From positions 124,001-188,000 of the forward strand of contig NZ_AEWF01000001.1 of the NCBI RefSeq assembly GCF_000190415.1: a stretch of 64,000 nucleotides of DNA. Reading direction: 5' to 3'. The position numbers were made by a program, and so were the translations under genes. Each line of letters starts with the position of its first letter. Position 1 is the stretch's first letter. The notes beneath the pieces were generated by a model. It saw nothing but the letters and a program-made list of their open reading frames with translations, did not search any database and was not told the origin of the DNA. The stretch comes from Candidatus Odyssella thessalonicensis L13 (GTDB taxonomy: Bacteria; Pseudomonadota; Alphaproteobacteria; Paracaedibacterales; Paracaedibacteraceae). Positions 17,034-25,269 of the stretch are shown one piece after another.

Positions 17034-17630
17034 TTAGGAAGGTAGGTGAACCGTTGGCAATCGATGATTTAACTCTTCTAAAACCTCATCAGTTATATCC
17101 AACTCTGGTCCTCCATATAAAACGACTGAGGCATCAAGAATGGTTGCATTAAAGACAAGATTTAAGGTGCGTCGTTTAGCAACATTATTGACGATTTCAC
17201 GGATCGTTTGCTCAATTTCCTCAACAATTTGAGCGAAGCTTTTATTAAGACTTTCTTTGCGACTTCTTAGTATTTTATCAAGTTCACTAATTTGCCGATC
17301 CAAGTTATCTTTCTTTGCCTTAAGGTCTTTGGTTGTCTCGGTGGTATCTTTTTCGAGCTTTCTTATTTCTTCATACTCAGCTTGAAGTTTTTTTTCCTTA
17401 CTGAGAATCTCTTCATGAAAAATCTTATATTGTCTTTCAATGAGCTCTCTAAAATGTCGCATTGCTTGGGCTTCTGTTTTAACGCGGCTTAAGTTCACAA
17501 AGCCAATTTGTGCTGAAGGGACCGAGACACTTCTGACTGAGCCATTAAATGCTTTAGGCAGAAAATATGTTACTGCACCTATTACCGTGAGGACAATAAA
17601 TGGAGCGAGGACCCAAAGGATTCTTCTCAT
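17034..17630 (-). CDS. OmpH/Skp family periplasmic chaperone
   Basis: Holdase for outer membrane proteins in the periplasm. The 198-aa protein has an N-terminal hydrophobic segment (residues 5-26), then the Skp pattern: a short beta strand (AQIGFVNLSRV), two long coiled-coil helices forming the tentacle (about 55-150, charge-rich KEKKLQAEYEEI...), and C-terminal beta strands (RTLNLVFNATILDASVVLY). There is no clear AxA cleavage site, so it may stay membrane-anchored, unlike classical Skp. Its position upstream of fabZ-lpxA fits the bamA-skp-lpx cluster, but bamA is not in front of it. Confidence 0.8.
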   Translation of the reverse strand: MRRILWVLAPFIVLTVIGAVTYFLPKAFNGSVRSVSVPSAQIGFVNLSRVKTEAQAMRHFRELIERQYKIFHEEILSKEKKLQAEYEEIRKLEKDTTETTKDLKAKKDNLDRQISELDKILRSRKESLNKSFAQIVEEIEQTIREIVNNVAKRRTLNLVFNATILDASVVLYGGPELDITDEVLEELNHRLPTVHLPS

Positions 17631-18132
17631 TTAATAGAGTATCTTTCATTAAAAACTTAAGGTTTGTGATGCTTATGATAACAAAAGACTGTAGAATCAC
17701 AAACAAAAATGCATGAATTTAGCCATTCTTTACGGTAGGGGCGTAAACCCCTTAAATTTTGAGGGTTATTATGGCAAGCAGAGGAGAAGAGCCGTCCTTA
17801 AAGAGAGTTTAGGAAGTAACTTAATATGTTCAGGGGGCGAAAAAGTAATGATCTACTTAAGCAGGCCAACTAATTTCTAACTCTTAAATTTTATAGATGC
17901 TGCCTATTTGAAGCTTTAGAAATGGCTTTGGCAATACCTTGTAAAAGGTTGAGTTTATCAAATCTCCAACGCTATTCTTATTAAAGTTTTGGTAAAATTA
18001 AAACTAAACCCAAAAAGATGTTTTTTATCATGTACATAATTTTTTGCGATAAAATTACGCTTGTTATAGCTAAATGGGGGAGATAAATTATTTATATAAA
18101 AGTTTAATTTTATTATAAGGAATCACCGAATT
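17631..18132. other. Intergenic region with inverted repeat near the skp promoter
   Basis: About 500 bases between the divergent skp and the repeat protein gene. It holds a perfect 9-base inverted repeat (GTTTGTGAT at 17662-17670, ATCACAAAC at 17696-17704). A possible minus-strand promoter lies inside it (TTGTGA, 16 bases, TATCAT). The rest is AT-rich with no coding sequence recognised. Confidence 0.45.
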
Positions 18133-19011
18133 ATGAGCAGATTACATTTACTTTCCGCTGTAGCTCTGTCTATTGCTACTCTCCCTTTAGTAAAGGCAAC
18201 AGATCTACCTGACTTAATTGACGATACTCCGGAGCAGAATCTGGTGCAGCAAAGCCCCATGGAGTCTGCTCCTCAAGATAATGCTGCCGTAAGTACGCCT
18301 GCCACGCTATTACCCCCCCTTCAAGTAGATAGTAATGGTGAAGGCAGTGTTCTCGCAGATGCTGATGGAGATCGCGCTGAAAATTCGCCACGAAATGCAG
18401 CTGCAGCCGATCAGCACGTTATTCCATTAGAATCAATATTACAGAACCCACAGGTACAAGCCGCTTTAGCGCTAGACTCTGAGCTAGCCGCTCTGTTCTC
18501 ACGCCCGGAACTGATCGCTGTATTGCAGCAGCGAGAGATCCTAGCCTTATTGCAAGCTAATAATATGGAGGCATTTTCTCGCCATCCTCAGGTCGTTGCT
18601 CTATTCCGGCAGCATCCCGATATAGCCACCACTCTTGATCGAATATGGGTTTTACATCACCCAGCAGCCGCTCCAGCTCCAGTGCAAGCAGCAGCCGCTC
18701 CAGCTCCAGTGCAAGCAGCAGCAGCTCCTGCACAAGCACAACCCGCAGCCGCTCCTGCACAAGTACAACCCGCAGCAGCTCCTGCACAAGCACAACCCGC
18801 AGCCGCTCCTGCACAAGTACAACCCGCAGCCGCTCCTGCACAAGTACAACCCGCAGCCGCTCCTGTACAAGCACAACCCGCAGCCGCTCCTGTACAAGCA
18901 CAATCAGCTCTGGGAGCTCCTATTCAGCCTACATTAGGCACTATTAAGATTGTAGATGGATGGGTGTATCGATTTAACGGTATAGATTGGTCGCGTTTAC
19001 GTAGAGGATAA
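18133..19011 (+). CDS. Exported protein with Ala/Pro/Gln 9-residue repeats and a GW-RFNG-DWSRLRR tail
   Basis: Not a known family. The 292 aa comprise a Sec signal peptide (residues 1-22, ending VKA), an acidic low-complexity region, and a helical segment at 95-175 rich in Leu/Ala/Gln with repeated NPQVQAAL / RPELIAVLQ / HPQVVALF / HPDIATTL units (about 20 residues each). Then come nine tandem 9-residue repeats AAPAQ[AV]QPA (about 179-259) and a C-terminal module GTIKIVDGW...RFNG.DWSRLRR (269-292). The same module ends the next gene (20052-21416). The repeats look like an extended linker displaying the tail. AAGGA lies 11 bases before the ATG. Probably surface or host-directed; function unknown. 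Confidence 0.8.
   Translation: MSRLHLLSAVALSIATLPLVKATDLPDLIDDTPEQNLVQQSPMESAPQDNAAVSTPATLLPPLQVDSNGEGSVLADADGDRAENSPRNAAAADQHVIPLESILQNPQVQAALALDSELAALFSRPELIAVLQQREILALLQANNMEAFSRHPQVVALFRQHPDIATTLDRIWVLHHPAAAPAPVQAAAAPAPVQAAAAPAQAQPAAAPAQVQPAAAPAQAQPAAAPAQVQPAAAPAQVQPAAAPVQAQPAAAPVQAQSALGAPIQPTLGTIKIVDGWVYRFNGIDWSRLRRG
18667..18909 (+). repeat. Nine tandem 27-bp repeats inside the exported protein gene
   Basis: Nine in-frame 27-base units (type GCCGCTCCTGCACAAGTACA plus CCCGCA) with few substitutions: two early variants (GCTCCAGTG), five central units alternating GCACAAGCA/GCACAAGTA and two late ones (GTACAAGCA). Copies this similar suggest recent expansion and probable length variation between strains. 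Confidence 0.95.
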
Positions 19012-20051
19012 TTAAATTAAATAAGGGGTACATTGATCAAAGTAGTACTGTTATCACTTATTAATGTACTCCTTAACTCATATAATCTTATGATTCTTAC
19101 GTTTGAGAAAGCTTATTCTTAAATTTAAGAGCTCTATAGGTATGGATGACTGGTTTAGAATATCGCTCTGATCAGATTAAGAGATAACACTTTCATCTGT
19201 AAGCAGGTAGGTAAGCTTATATTACATTCATGAGTTGTAACTATTGTCGTCTTTTAGTTGGATCTCAGTTTTGACTCTTCTTGATGGCGTTGGTGAACGA
19301 AAGACGGGAGGGTTTTAAAATATCTTGGTAACCCGCGGTTAAAGAAGAAAGCACTGGTTAGATATCTTTATTAAAAGTAAAGGAATATGGCTTTAAATTT
19401 AGATGATTTCTAAGTGATACTGTGCGAAACTTAGGGCATGCTATAAAAAGAATTAAGTTAATTAATCATGGTAAGATCTATATAAAAGTAAGGTAAATCT
19501 TTCAGTTTTTCCGTTCCAGTGATGAAGTTAGAATAGAGGTTTCTGTGCCTTTTAAGGTAAACAAATGTCTATAAGATGAATGCAGTAATTTAACTTATAT
19601 TACAACAGGTGTTAATAAACAATTTATAAAAATACCTATGTTTAGAAGTAAAATTATATTGGAGCTCCCTTTACTCTTAACCAAAAAAGTTATATTAATA
19701 TACTATTTAGTCGAAGTTTATTTAAACTCTAAGGGCTTTTTGTGGGTAACATTTATTTAATCAACAATGAAAACAAGATGGCTAATTCGAGAACTATATT
19801 CAAAAGCTTACCTATAGGGATAAAAATGATTGATCTCACAGGCCAAGGTATTAATGGTGAGGTGTATAGGGTGCGTTAATAATTTAAGACAAGCTTTTGA
19901 GCTTCCCAGGAAAATTAAAAAGAAAATAATTTAGAGTAATAAAAATATATTCCCATATCTACATTGAGCATTCAGGAGGCTATTTAATGCGGTTTACTGA
20001 GAGCTTGAGGAGATTTTTAAATAGGAATAAATGATAAAAAAGGAAGAGGAA
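19012..20051. other. 1-kb AT-rich region without a convincing gene
   Basis: No signal-bearing or family-like reading frame was found between the two genes that share the C-terminal module. The only candidate is the short frame at 19742-19879. All other frames are broken every few dozen bases. It may be decayed coding sequence or a long regulatory region; no repeats or clear promoter were found. Confidence 0.5.
19742..19879 (+). CDS. Doubtful 45-codon frame, possible gene relic
   Basis: GTG-started frame containing MANSRTIFKSLPIGIKMIDL and ending in NGEVYRVR. There is no good ribosome-binding site. The ending faintly recalls the DGWVYRFN of the neighbouring C-terminal module, so it may be the remains of a third copy; the resemblance is too short to be sure. 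It may equally be chance. Confidence 0.15.
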   Translation: MGNIYLINNENKMANSRTIFKSLPIGIKMIDLTGQGINGEVYRVR

Positions 20052-21416
20052 ATGAATAAATCTTTAAATATGGTTAGAAGCTTATCCCTAGCAGTTTTGC
20101 TGTTATCTACAACAATTGTGAGTGCGATGGATGCCCCTAGGGTTAACGTTATAGATGATCGAGGGATGGTAAATATTTATGGCGGTGAGAATGAAAACGT
20201 GATGCGTGACATTCGCCAACAAGCTTGTAAAAGGTCGGGCGAAAGGCTGGTAGCGATCATGGAAGCTGCAGGCATACCGGAAACTTATGAGGAAGAAATG
20301 GTAGATATAGGGTGGTGGTTACATAATCAAAATAGAAATAATCCATTATTTCAGCGTCACATCCCTAATACTAATACTGTTTATAACTATGTAGATGATG
20401 CAATAGCTGAATTTGAACGCATTAGAAATTCAGAGGCCCTAAATTTTGCCCATACAATCTATGGGAAACGTTACAGTATGAGACAGATGCTTGCTTGGGT
20501 TTGGGCTGCTATTAAGTATTATGGTGAGATCACAGGGAAACGCGAGGGAGTTGAGAGAGATCAAGAGAATATGCTGCTTACTCTTTTAAAGCGTGGTTTA
20601 GCAGAAAACATTGAGGACGATAGACATGGTGTATGTAATGTCGGCGTATCTTCCAGAATCCTTCATTGTTTACAAGGATATTATGATGGTATTGCTCTAG
20701 ACGGTGACATTGAGCTTACAAACTCCGGAGCAACGCAAAAAGACACCCCTGACATATTTGTTGAAAAATTCGAAACTAAATTGGCTGAATACGCCAATTC
20801 TTTGAGTGAAGATCATCCCCTTACATTAGCGGCTAGTGATGAACCTTTACCCTCAAATGTTTCTCCGGAAGAGGTAATCAATCTACTTGATCGAGCCGCG
20901 CAAAGTTGGATTGATGCAGCTCACGCTAACTTCCCTCCTGATAGTCTTGAACTTAAGGTAACACTTGATGGAATAGAGAAGATTTTAAGAGGATATAGGG
21001 GGCTGATTAATAGTGCAGCTCAGGCTCAACAAGATTCAGACTCGGAAGCAGAAGCTCCGCAGATATTTCGGGGTGATATTAATCAAAATCTTGAAAGGGC
21101 CAAGTACGAGAATTCTACGCCGCACCGCGGCACCAGAGATGCTTCTTCAAGCTCTACCACTGTTACTCAGTCCGTAGCACAAGCTTTTCAGCCCCGTTCA
21201 AGTTTTTCAGTGCCTAGTGTTAGTGTATCAGCAGGACCTGATATATTCTCACAGTTGTACACTCGCTTAGCTCCTCTTGTGCCCGCCGTAGCGCCTCAAC
21301 CTCGTGCAGCAGCTGCCCAAATTGCTCAGCCTAGGGTAGGAGAGATAAAAACTGAGAATGGCTGGTTATGGCGTTTCAATGGGGAAGATTGGTCAAGACT
21401 TCGTCGGGCAGATTAA
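20052..21416 (+). CDS. Exported protein, MDAP type, with GW-RFNG-DWSRLRR tail
   Basis: Unknown family. Start taken at 20052, giving 454 aa, because AAGGA lies 7 bases upstream and a clean signal peptide follows (MNKSLNMVRSLSLAVLLLST..., cleavage about VSA-MDAP). An upstream in-frame ATG at 20031 would add 7 charged residues. The body (about 40-320) is predicted helical, with tryptophans (IGWWLHNQN, MLAWVWAAIKYYG) and two Cys; a Ser/Thr/Pro/Gln linker follows. The last 25 residues (DNA 21339-21413) repeat the terminal module of the gene at 18133: GEIK, GW, RFNG, DWSRLRR. The shared tail suggests a common sorting or anchoring signal. Confidence 0.8.
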   Translation: MNKSLNMVRSLSLAVLLLSTTIVSAMDAPRVNVIDDRGMVNIYGGENENVMRDIRQQACKRSGERLVAIMEAAGIPETYEEEMVDIGWWLHNQNRNNPLFQRHIPNTNTVYNYVDDAIAEFERIRNSEALNFAHTIYGKRYSMRQMLAWVWAAIKYYGEITGKREGVERDQENMLLTLLKRGLAENIEDDRHGVCNVGVSSRILHCLQGYYDGIALDGDIELTNSGATQKDTPDIFVEKFETKLAEYANSLSEDHPLTLAASDEPLPSNVSPEEVINLLDRAAQSWIDAAHANFPPDSLELKVTLDGIEKILRGYRGLINSAAQAQQDSDSEAEAPQIFRGDINQNLERAKYENSTPHRGTRDASSSSTTVTQSVAQAFQPRSSFSVPSVSVSAGPDIFSQLYTRLAPLVPAVAPQPRAAAAQIAQPRVGEIKTENGWLWRFNGEDWSRLRRAD

Positions 21417-22029
21417 AATTATCCAACTGTAACATTCCTAGTATGTCTTTATCAGTTTAGAGGCGGGCTGATAAAGGCATTCTATTTATTAAGCTTTTAC
21501 CTAAACCATAATCCTTCTCTAATACCTAGACTCTTACCTCTAAAGCTACAAATGCTTTCTAAATCGTGAAGCAATTACCTACTTAATAGATCAACATTTG
21601 AAAAGTTTTTAGGTCTCTGCAGAATTCTCAGCAATTTAAAGATAATCTGGGTTAACAGATGTCACTCTCTTAACCAAAAAAATATAACTTTTAAAAAATA
21701 ACGGTTGCGATTGTATGGTTACCTTTTCGCTGGCATTGTTTTGAAAGACTCAGAAAGAATTTGTCTTCCTCTGCTGTTAGCCGTTGATATTGCTAAAGAT
21801 TTGCCATGCTAGCTAGGCAATTAATGTTTGATAATAAGTAAATTATTATTATGGATCAGAATCTAAGTAAGGTTCATTTTTTTCTGAGTCGGTACCTTAT
21901 AATTTTGAGACCTGAATTTATGGATTATAGAGAGAGGGAGGTAGCATTTGTTATGAGGAGAGGGCTCTAGCTAAAAGCATATAAAAAAAGCCACCAAGAG
22001 GTGGCTTCCTATAAGATATTCTGCGGTAA
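21417..22029. other. Intergenic region with terminators
   Basis: About 600 bases. Near the left end is a 9-bp stem CTTTATCAG/CTGATAAAG (21447-21476) that may end the upstream transcript, although it lacks a T-run. At the right end is the minus-strand terminator of the barrel gene (21982-22007). Between them there is AT-rich sequence with no recognisable gene. Confidence 0.5.
21982..22007 (-). terminator. Rho-independent terminator of the outer membrane barrel gene
   Basis: Stem AAGCCACC/GGTGGCTT with a 4-base loop, followed on the minus strand by a run of T, 22 bases beyond the stop codon of the gene at 22030-22701. Confidence 0.9.
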
Positions 22030-22701
22030 TTAGAAACGATAAGACATCCCTAATTTAACTTGATGTTCATGCGCTTTAAAACCAGTTGACCCAGGATAGT
22101 AATGACTTCCGACAGGAATATTACTTTTGCTCTTTGATGATCCTGGAGTAAACCCATAAGTAACTCGAAGGCCAATCTTATCATTAGCAAGGAGTGTTTC
22201 GTGACCAATCAAGCTTGTAAACCTTACTTTATTGTTTTTGATAGTAAAGTTGCGCTTAGGATTAGGTTCAATGTATACCACTTTGTTGTTGAGGGATTTA
22301 ACACCTAATCCAACAAAAACCATGGACTTTGGATTAACCAAAGCACCGACAGTTGCTACCACCCCCCAGCTGAAGGTGTCGCGTTTATGACTAATTGCGT
22401 TGTGATCACCTTTTTGAATAGGCTTTACGCCTGCTAACTGGAAGTCTGAAGTGAACACGCCACCTAAGGTAAGACAGTTAGTAAACACTTTGTTATACCC
22501 AAGAAAAATTCCCAGGTTAGGTCTATTCGCAGTACCGCGGATATTGTCAACGGCTATTCTATCAGCAGAAGCACCTTTAAAGTTTACATTCATGCTGGAC
22601 AAACCAAAATCTACACCTGCAAACAAACCATTGAATGCTTTAGCATCTGCGGCGGTGCTTAATGCAGCAGCGGCAAGTGTAAGTGATAAAATCTTCTTCA
22701 T
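22030..22701 (-). CDS. Outer membrane beta-barrel protein (OmpA/Omp25-like 8-strand type)
   Basis: The 223-aa protein has a Sec signal peptide (MKKILSLTLAAAALSTAADA), then alternating polar/hydrophobic strands beginning FNGLFAGVDFGLSS. It ends HQVKLGMSYRF with the C-terminal Phe used for BAM recognition. This is the pattern of small outer membrane barrels of the OmpW/Omp25/Msp4 kind in intracellular Alphaproteobacteria. It has a strong consensus promoter (22730-22758) and its own terminator, consistent with an abundant single-gene product. Substrate or ligand unknown. Confidence 0.75.
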   Translation of the reverse strand: MKKILSLTLAAAALSTAADAKAFNGLFAGVDFGLSSMNVNFKGASADRIAVDNIRGTANRPNLGIFLGYNKVFTNCLTLGGVFTSDFQLAGVKPIQKGDHNAISHKRDTFSWGVVATVGALVNPKSMVFVGLGVKSLNNKVVYIEPNPKRNFTIKNNKVRFTSLIGHETLLANDKIGLRVTYGFTPGSSKSKSNIPVGSHYYPGSTGFKAHEHQVKLGMSYRF

Positions 22702-22729
22702 GTTTTTCTCCTACGTTGAAAACAAAGCT

Positions 22730-22758
22730 ATTATATAATCAATAGATTAAGGGGTCAA
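22730..22758 (-). promoter_or_regulatory. Strong sigma-70-type promoter of the barrel gene
   Basis: On the minus strand TTGACC (22758-22753), a 17-base spacer, and a perfect TATAAT (22735-22730), about 30 bases before the ATG. It is one of the best housekeeping promoter matches in the window. Confidence 0.85.
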
Positions 22759-23028
22759 AATATACCTACAGGCAACTTTACGTAAAATTTGCATTTGTGA
22801 TAAAAATGTAACAATATTAGAGGGGCGGTTTTAGCAAGTATTTATGAAGATAACTATTAAAAAGGATTATTAATGGGAGCTAGTTTATAAGTGGCAAGTT
22901 TAAAAATTTAGAATAAAGATTGAGAAGATTTTTACCCATGCAATTTTGCCTTTTATCTGTTTGATAGCAAACATGTTAGAGCTAGCGCCTGTGTGCTTTG
23001 ATACTCCTAACCATTTGGAAAATAATGA
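22759..23028. other. Upstream region of rnc
   Basis: The remainder of a 327-base divergent gap between the barrel gene and rnc. AT-rich; no gene seen and no convincing rnc promoter identified. The rnc ATG follows a TGGAAAATAATGA stretch with only a weak ribosome-binding site. Confidence 0.4.
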
Positions 23029-23667
23029 ATGAAACTTAAGTTCACCTTTAAAGACCCCTCCTTATTTGATAAAGCGATAACTCATCCTAGTTTTCGGCGT
23101 CGTAAAGTTAATGATTTTGAGCGTTTAGAGTTTTTGGGCGACCGTGTGCTCGGCATTATTGTTGCGGAGATGTTATACAAAGCTTTTCCCTTGGAAAAAG
23201 AAGGGGATTTAGCAAAGCGCCAGGCTGTATTAATCAGCCGCGATGTGTGTCAAGAAATTGCCTACGAAATTGAGCTACATGAAGATATTAAAGTTGTCGG
23301 CACAGGACTTGATGGCAATTCGGCCGTCCTCAGTGATGCTATGGAAGCACTTATTGGGGCAATGTTCTTAGATCAAGGTCTAGAAGTGACCAGGCAACAT
23401 ATTCTTCCCTTATGGGAGAAGCGATTAGCTATCACTCAAGCCCCGCCAAAGGATCACAAGAGTTTATTGCAAGAATGGACCCAGAGTCGTGGCTTAGGTA
23501 TTCCGGCGTATGAACTTGTAAATCAAACGGGCCCTGCTCATGCACCAGAATTTGAGATTCTCCTCAAAGTAGACGATCACAGTGTTAAAGCCCGTGGCAA
23601 ATCACGTAAATTAGCTGAGCAAGAAGCAGCTAAACAAATGTTGCAAATTAAGCATGCAATGCAGTAA
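23029..23667 (+). CDS. rnc: Ribonuclease III
   Basis: Double-strand RNA endonuclease that processes rRNA precursors and structured mRNAs. The 212-aa protein has an N-terminal nuclease domain with the signature ERLEFLGDRVLG (residues 31-42; metal ligands in E and D) and DAMEALIGAMFLD. A C-terminal dsRNA-binding domain follows (about 142-208, DHKSLLQEW..., RGKSRKLAEQEAAKQML). It starts a few residues shorter than most family members but keeps every catalytic residue. The usual neighbours lepB and era are absent. Confidence 0.96.
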   Translation: MKLKFTFKDPSLFDKAITHPSFRRRKVNDFERLEFLGDRVLGIIVAEMLYKAFPLEKEGDLAKRQAVLISRDVCQEIAYEIELHEDIKVVGTGLDGNSAVLSDAMEALIGAMFLDQGLEVTRQHILPLWEKRLAITQAPPKDHKSLLQEWTQSRGLGIPAYELVNQTGPAHAPEFEILLKVDDHSVKARGKSRKLAEQEAAKQMLQIKHAMQ

Positions 23668-23835
23668 GGGTATTGTTTTCTCCTATTTCCCTAATTTTCC
23701 CAATATGCATTGGTAGGGAAGGGAAGAGGGTAACCGAATTCGGAGAAGTGGAAATTATTGTGTAAGTATAATAATCAATAGCACCATCTCAAGTTACAAT
23801 TACAATTCGGAAGAAATTATATACCCCATTTGAAA

Positions 23836-24720
23836 TTATTGTTCAGCATAATTGATGAGTTCACATCTGGGTAAAGGCAAGCCAAAAGGGTATTCAATAT
23901 AATAATCCGCCTGCAGTAATAAGTTTAGGATTCCATGCTCACCAAAGATGTGAGCCGCCCCCACGCAAAAAAGAGGGGTATCTAAATCAGCAAAATACTT
24001 ATGCCAAACTTTCATCCAATTGTAATTCCGGCTTATCAGGCCGCCATCTTTTCGAAAAAGATCTGTCTCCACAGTTATAATACCGTTCTGATAATTAACA
24101 ATAAATTCTCTACTGCTTTCATCAAGGATTCCCTTGCCACTATAAATGCAAGTATAGAGTTGTTCCTGCCATTCCATTAAAGAAGGAACTGCTATCTCAG
24201 GTAACATAAGAGGAAGAGACTCGGCTATTGTTTCTAGCCCATAGATATGAGTTCTGGGAAAGAGCTCTTCAATTTGTTGATCCATTCCTATCTTCTGCTG
24301 GGCACACATCTTATAAATTAAAAAAGCCAGCGGGAAAGTAGCTTCTTTCAAAGCCATCTCTTTTATAAGGCAAGAACTCCTTGATTGAAAGATATGATTT
24401 AAGTAAATTCTGGTAAGATCATCCAAGCTCTCAAACCAATGCTCCTCTTTATTAGAGGAAGTGATTATTGCACCAACTTTTTCAAGAACTTCTCGGGTTA
24501 CTGGAGGTGTGCCGCTTGATTCACCGACAAAGTTTTGGCAATTTTGGATAATTTTAAAGAACTCCTCAGAAAAAAATGATAAAGGGATATAGTGGCAGGA
24601 TCCAAGAAAATAGCCTACTTTATTATCCTTAATAAGCCGATACAAGAAAGGTTTCGAGATTTTATGGACTGATTGAGCTGACAACCAGGCTTCCCCCAGA
24701 AGATCAGTATAATCAATCAA
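23836..24720 (-). CDS. TraB/GumN family protein, main part of a gene split by an in-frame TAG
   Basis: The reading frame holds the TraB/GumN fold: an early YFLGSCHYIPLSFF (the GSxH-type motif), VGESSG with a conserved Glu, and the late LFCVGAAHIFGEHGILNLL motif. Family members are exported, metalloprotease/erythromycin-esterase-like proteins of uncertain activity. No ATG is available in front. The frame is open upstream through a further 8 codons to a TAG at 24745-24747, and beyond it in the same frame lies a signal-peptide fragment (24748-24933). It is therefore the 3' part of a 365-codon gene interrupted once. It may be a young pseudogene, a read-through gene, or start internally at TTG 24720 as a cytoplasmic form. 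Confidence 0.7.
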   Translation of the reverse strand: MIDYTDLLGEAWLSAQSVHKISKPFLYRLIKDNKVGYFLGSCHYIPLSFFSEEFFKIIQNCQNFVGESSGTPPVTREVLEKVGAIITSSNKEEHWFESLDDLTRIYLNHIFQSRSSCLIKEMALKEATFPLAFLIYKMCAQQKIGMDQQIEELFPRTHIYGLETIAESLPLMLPEIAVPSLMEWQEQLYTCIYSGKGILDESSREFIVNYQNGIITVETDLFRKDGGLISRNYNWMKVWHKYFADLDTPLFCVGAAHIFGEHGILNLLLQADYYIEYPFGLPLPRCELINYAEQ

Positions 24721-24744
24721 CCTTAAATCACGCTTCTGGGTAAT

Positions 24745-24933
24745 CTAGGAATGAATCACGGCCTTTTCTTGGATCTCCTTTTTGATAATTTTTTCAGGGG
24801 AGATAATAGGGCCGGGCCAGAAAATAACTTGGCTATTATCTTGGCTGAGATGATCCAATTTATCACTAGTATATGCTGTAGCATTAGCTAAAAAAGCTAG
24901 AAATATAAAAGCTTGCGCCCTAAAAGAAATCAT
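24745..24933 (-). pseudogene. 5' fragment of the TraB/GumN gene (signal peptide), ended by TAG
   Basis: 62 codons: a typical Sec signal peptide (ISFRAQAFIFLAFLANATA, cleaved about there) and about 40 residues of mature N-terminus (...QVIFWPGPIISPEKIIKKE). The TAG at 24747-24745 is in the same frame as the TraB/GumN domain downstream, with no shift needed. Only one base separates this from an intact exported protein. Confidence 0.65.
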
Positions 24934-25269
24934 TTTATTCCTATTCTTGTTCCTTGTTTCTTACACCGCTAAGCTTACCATAATAATGATATCCTGAATA
25001 GCTGTGGAGGTTTGTTTTGGCTTAAACTGTCCCTACTGATGACGACAAATTAGATAAGATCTTAAGTAATTTGTGCCTTTCTCTTCCTTGCTTAAAGCTA
25101 AAATACTATTAGACCTATTAGAAAAATATTTAAATAAACTTTAAATAAAATTACACTATAAAATTAGCATGCTTTAAAAGGGTGGATGCCAAGACTAGAT
25201 CTTTATTATCTGGGCAGGGCCAGACCCTTAAAGATGCTAAAAAACAATTTTATAGCGGAGATTACATCC
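24934..25269. other. Divergent intergenic region
   Basis: AT-rich region between the TraB/GumN gene and the next exported protein. A frame extends upstream of the chosen start (to 25186) but lacks a ribosome-binding site there. Nothing else recognised. Confidence 0.4.

Noticed and set aside
17771-17812. 13-codon frame with ATG between skp and the repeat protein gene
   Set aside because: Too short, no ribosome-binding site and no signal; taken as chance.
18667-18909. Tandem repeats considered as a CRISPR array
   Set aside because: Units are directly adjacent without spacers and are in frame inside a coding sequence.
18557-18947. Several long open frames on both strands across the 27-bp repeats
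   Set aside because: They arise because a 27-base repeat without stops is open in several frames; their products are pure repeat (Cys/Leu/Arg or Ser/Thr) without start signals. Only the signal-peptide frame is credible.
23029-23667. RNase III considered truncated
   Set aside because: Only a few N-terminal residues are shorter than usual; all catalytic residues and the dsRNA-binding domain are present.
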